From Candidatus Ethanoperedens thermophilum (lineage in GTDB: Archaea > Halobacteriota > Methanosarcinia > Methanosarcinales > EX4572-44): a stretch of DNA of 5,775 nucleotides. Below the pieces are notes generated by a model. The model did not search any database. It had not been told where the DNA came from and saw only the letters and a program-made list of their open reading frames with translations. A program made the position numbers and the translations under genes. Below are positions 5,698-5,775 of this stretch, in pieces (the first letter of the stretch is position 1; the number at the start of each line of letters is the position of its first letter). The stretch covers positions 1 through 5,775 of the forward strand of contig WNEG01000038.1 of assembly GCA_012910725.1 (NCBI GenBank), read 5' to 3'.

Positions 5698-5775
5698 AGT
5701 TATTTCTGCGCAATCAAGAATTGTTTCTCTGCACATGGTGTATGCAGTGCTAGCGCAATCAATAATTGTTTCTCT
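5689..5775. repeat. 21-nt repeats running off the window end
   Basis: Three related 21-nt units lie at 5689-5709, 5710-5730 and 5755-5775. The first two are directly adjacent; a 24-nt gap precedes the third. The second and third units differ at a single base (GCAATCAAGAATTGT versus GCAATCAATAATTGT, then TTCTCT in both); the first is more diverged. All offsets are multiples of three, so they could be coding. On the minus strand they read RETIIDC, RETILDC and AEITLDY in an open frame ending at a TAA at 5650-5652. On the plus strand a frame from ATG 5629 is also open to the end. Neither has a recognisable product; the minus reading, richer in charged residues, would be a gene convergent with hemB. 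Confidence 0.7.

Noticed and set aside
5689..5775. Possible start of a CRISPR array
   Set aside because: Two of the three units abut with no spacer, the units are only 21 nt long, and they are imperfect.

Overview
The window looks archaeal, most likely from a methanogen or methane-oxidising relative in the Methanosarcinales/ANME sphere; this is inferred, not proven. Evidence: a PGF-CTERM type C-terminal sorting signal (the archaeosortase system), secreted proteins built from beta-propeller, DUF11, FN3 and CFI-box parts that are common in these archaea, strong GGAGG ribosome binding sites in AT-rich leaders, TATA-box-like promoters, and a zinc-type HemB next to a TATA element with no Shine-Dalgarno.

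Layout, all genes on the + strand. Positions 1-115 are a direct repeat (copy A) that may include the 3' end of an upstream gene cut by the window edge. Then comes a promoter/leader and three genes for exported proteins: 243-2111 (beta-propeller + DUF11 + two cysteine-bearing 'GWN...GYW' modules), 2206-3048 (a domain shared with the next gene, then a Thr/Pro-rich stalk and PGF-CTERM anchor) and 3045-4124 (the same domain, then FN3 and a CFI-box-CTERM). The second and third genes overlap by ATGA and are surely translated together. A GC-rich hairpin with a T-rich tail separates the first gene from this pair and probably reduces read-through. An AT-rich gap of about 270 bases without a supported gene follows, then copy B of the repeat (4391-4507), and then hemB (4549-5535), porphobilinogen synthase of tetrapyrrole synthesis (heme, siroheme, F430, cobamides). 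Beyond hemB lie a T8 tract, a hairpin, palindromes and 21-nt repeats that run off the window end.

The most notable structure is that the sequence immediately upstream of hemB is present twice, about 95% identical, 4,390 bp apart, bracketing exactly the three surface-protein genes. In copy B an open frame ends 6 nt before the hemB start codon, as expected of an upstream partner gene in an operon. The simplest reading is that a cassette of exported-protein genes was inserted between a housekeeping gene and hemB by an event that duplicated the boundary. No integrase or transposase is visible. The three proteins probably form or decorate an extracellular surface layer: one has no visible anchor, one is predicted to be lipid-anchored through PGF-CTERM, and one ends in a CFI-box; the shared domain in the last two suggests one common function shown in two forms. 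Function beyond that cannot be read from the sequence.
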